From positions 1 through 64,000 of the forward strand of contig CAJOCJ010000015.1 of assembly GCA_905236635.1 (NCBI GenBank): a DNA stretch of 64,000 nt. Reading direction: 5' to 3'. Below, one piece after another: positions 63,754-64,000 of this stretch (position 1 is its first letter; every line of letters starts with the position of its first letter). Both the position numbers and the translations under genes were made by a program. Origin of the DNA: an uncultured Bacteroidales bacterium. Lineage in GTDB: Bacteria; Bacteroidota; Bacteroidia; Bacteroidales; F082. The notes beneath the pieces were generated by a model. It saw only the letters and a program-made list of their open reading frames with translations, had not been told where the DNA came from and ran no database searches.

Positions 63754-64000
63754 TGCTTTCCAAGGATTAGTTTGACAATGGTCATGGCGGCAAGCAAGGC
63801 TGTCAGGAAGACCGAGATCTTATAGATGTAGTCGCCGAAACGGACGTAGAATGTCTGTTTGTCGTTGGTTTTAATGGTGTCACGCAAGGCTGTCTGCTCC
63901 CAATATTTACTTTGCGAGATGATGTCGCCGCGCTGATTGATGAAGCCTGAGATGCCTGTATTTGCTGAGCGCGCCACGCTACGACGTGTCTCTATGGCAC
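63741..64000 (-). CDS. lnt: apolipoprotein N-acyltransferase, C-terminal part
   Basis: Lnt adds the third acyl chain to lipoproteins at the inner membrane. Only the C-terminal end lies in the window, running off the right edge. It shows the highly conserved AIETRRSVARSANTGISGF motif of the nitrilase-like domain, the INQRGDI segment and a last membrane helix (ISVFLTALLAAMTIVKLIL). The frame continues open to base 64000, so the start is outside. Confidence 0.88.
   Translation of the reverse strand, partial: AIETRRSVARSANTGISGFINQRGDIISQSKYWEQTALRDTIKTNDKQTFYVRFGDYIYKISVFLTALLAAMTIVKLILGKQWKH

Overview
The window comes from a member of the Bacteroidota, most likely class Bacteroidia. Four proteins carry type IX secretion (T9SS) C-terminal sorting domains with YPNP-type motifs. 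Many genes are preceded by the phylum's -7 promoter element TAnnTTTG, and there are no Shine-Dalgarno-led starts of note. Lipoproteins are common and conserved gene pairs of the phylum recur, such as porZ next to recO and the Wza/Wzc pair. Base composition is moderate and even except for one AT-rich lipoprotein gene at 28199. Four mevalonate-pathway genes and an ATP synthase operon without beta and epsilon genes are unlike textbook Bacteroides, Prevotella or Porphyromonas, so I leave the order open. There is no phage, IS element, CRISPR array or rRNA; almost everything looks chromosomal core, with about 50 protein genes and two tRNAs.

Layout, 0-24.5 kb. First come a MmcQ/YjbR gene and a five-gene run, pheT, a sigma-54 activator, lptE, a TPR gene and secG, closed by a terminator. 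groES-groEL follow. A sugar-isomerase-like gene and a secreted thioredoxin-fold T9SS cargo lie on the minus strand. HMG-CoA reductase and a GYDIA-type GHMP kinase are followed by atpB-E-F-H-A-G and a glycosyltransferase. A convergent minus-strand cluster holds a beta-helix T9SS cargo, a YfhO-like membrane protein and a glycosyltransferase, translationally coupled by 4-base overlaps.

24.5-44.4 kb. An Ig-like lipoprotein and RlmI-type methyltransferase are followed by RfaE2, an AT-rich lipoprotein, and the panC-panD-flippase operon. Then come tRNA-Arg(CCU), PorZ and RecO, capsule/EPS export genes (tyrosine autokinase, Wza-like lipoprotein, a small lipoprotein), mrdA-rodA, phosphofructokinase, and an aspartyl-tRNA synthetase gene that is frameshifted near its N-terminus.

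44.4-64 kb. A U32 RNA-hydroxylase/peptidase gene carries two palindromic repeats inside its coding sequence. Beside it is a radical-SAM (Elp3-like) protein fused to a second domain that I recognise as the DUF6873 GME-fold family. Next is a four-gene operon of exported proteins of unknown function ending in a triple-module leucine-rich-repeat protein. Mevalonate kinase and diphosphomevalonate decarboxylase follow, then a DUF4837 lipoprotein, a LysM lytic transglycosylase, a secreted peptidylarginine-deiminase-like T9SS cargo, tRNA-Glu(CUC), an MBL hydrolase, a family 9 glycosyltransferase, a 5'-nucleotidase, a Dus enzyme, and the C-terminus of Lnt.

Together the genes describe a Gram-negative envelope factory: lipoprotein and LPS maturation (Lnt, LptE, RfaE2, GT9), peptidoglycan elongation (MrdA/RodA, lytic transglycosylase), polysaccharide export, T9SS surface attachment (PorZ and three other cargos), and isoprenoid precursor supply by mevalonate. 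The observations I rate highest are the PPAD-like deiminase, the radical SAM-GME fusion, the LRR operon, the candidate missing mevalonate kinase step, and the palindromes embedded in the U32 gene.
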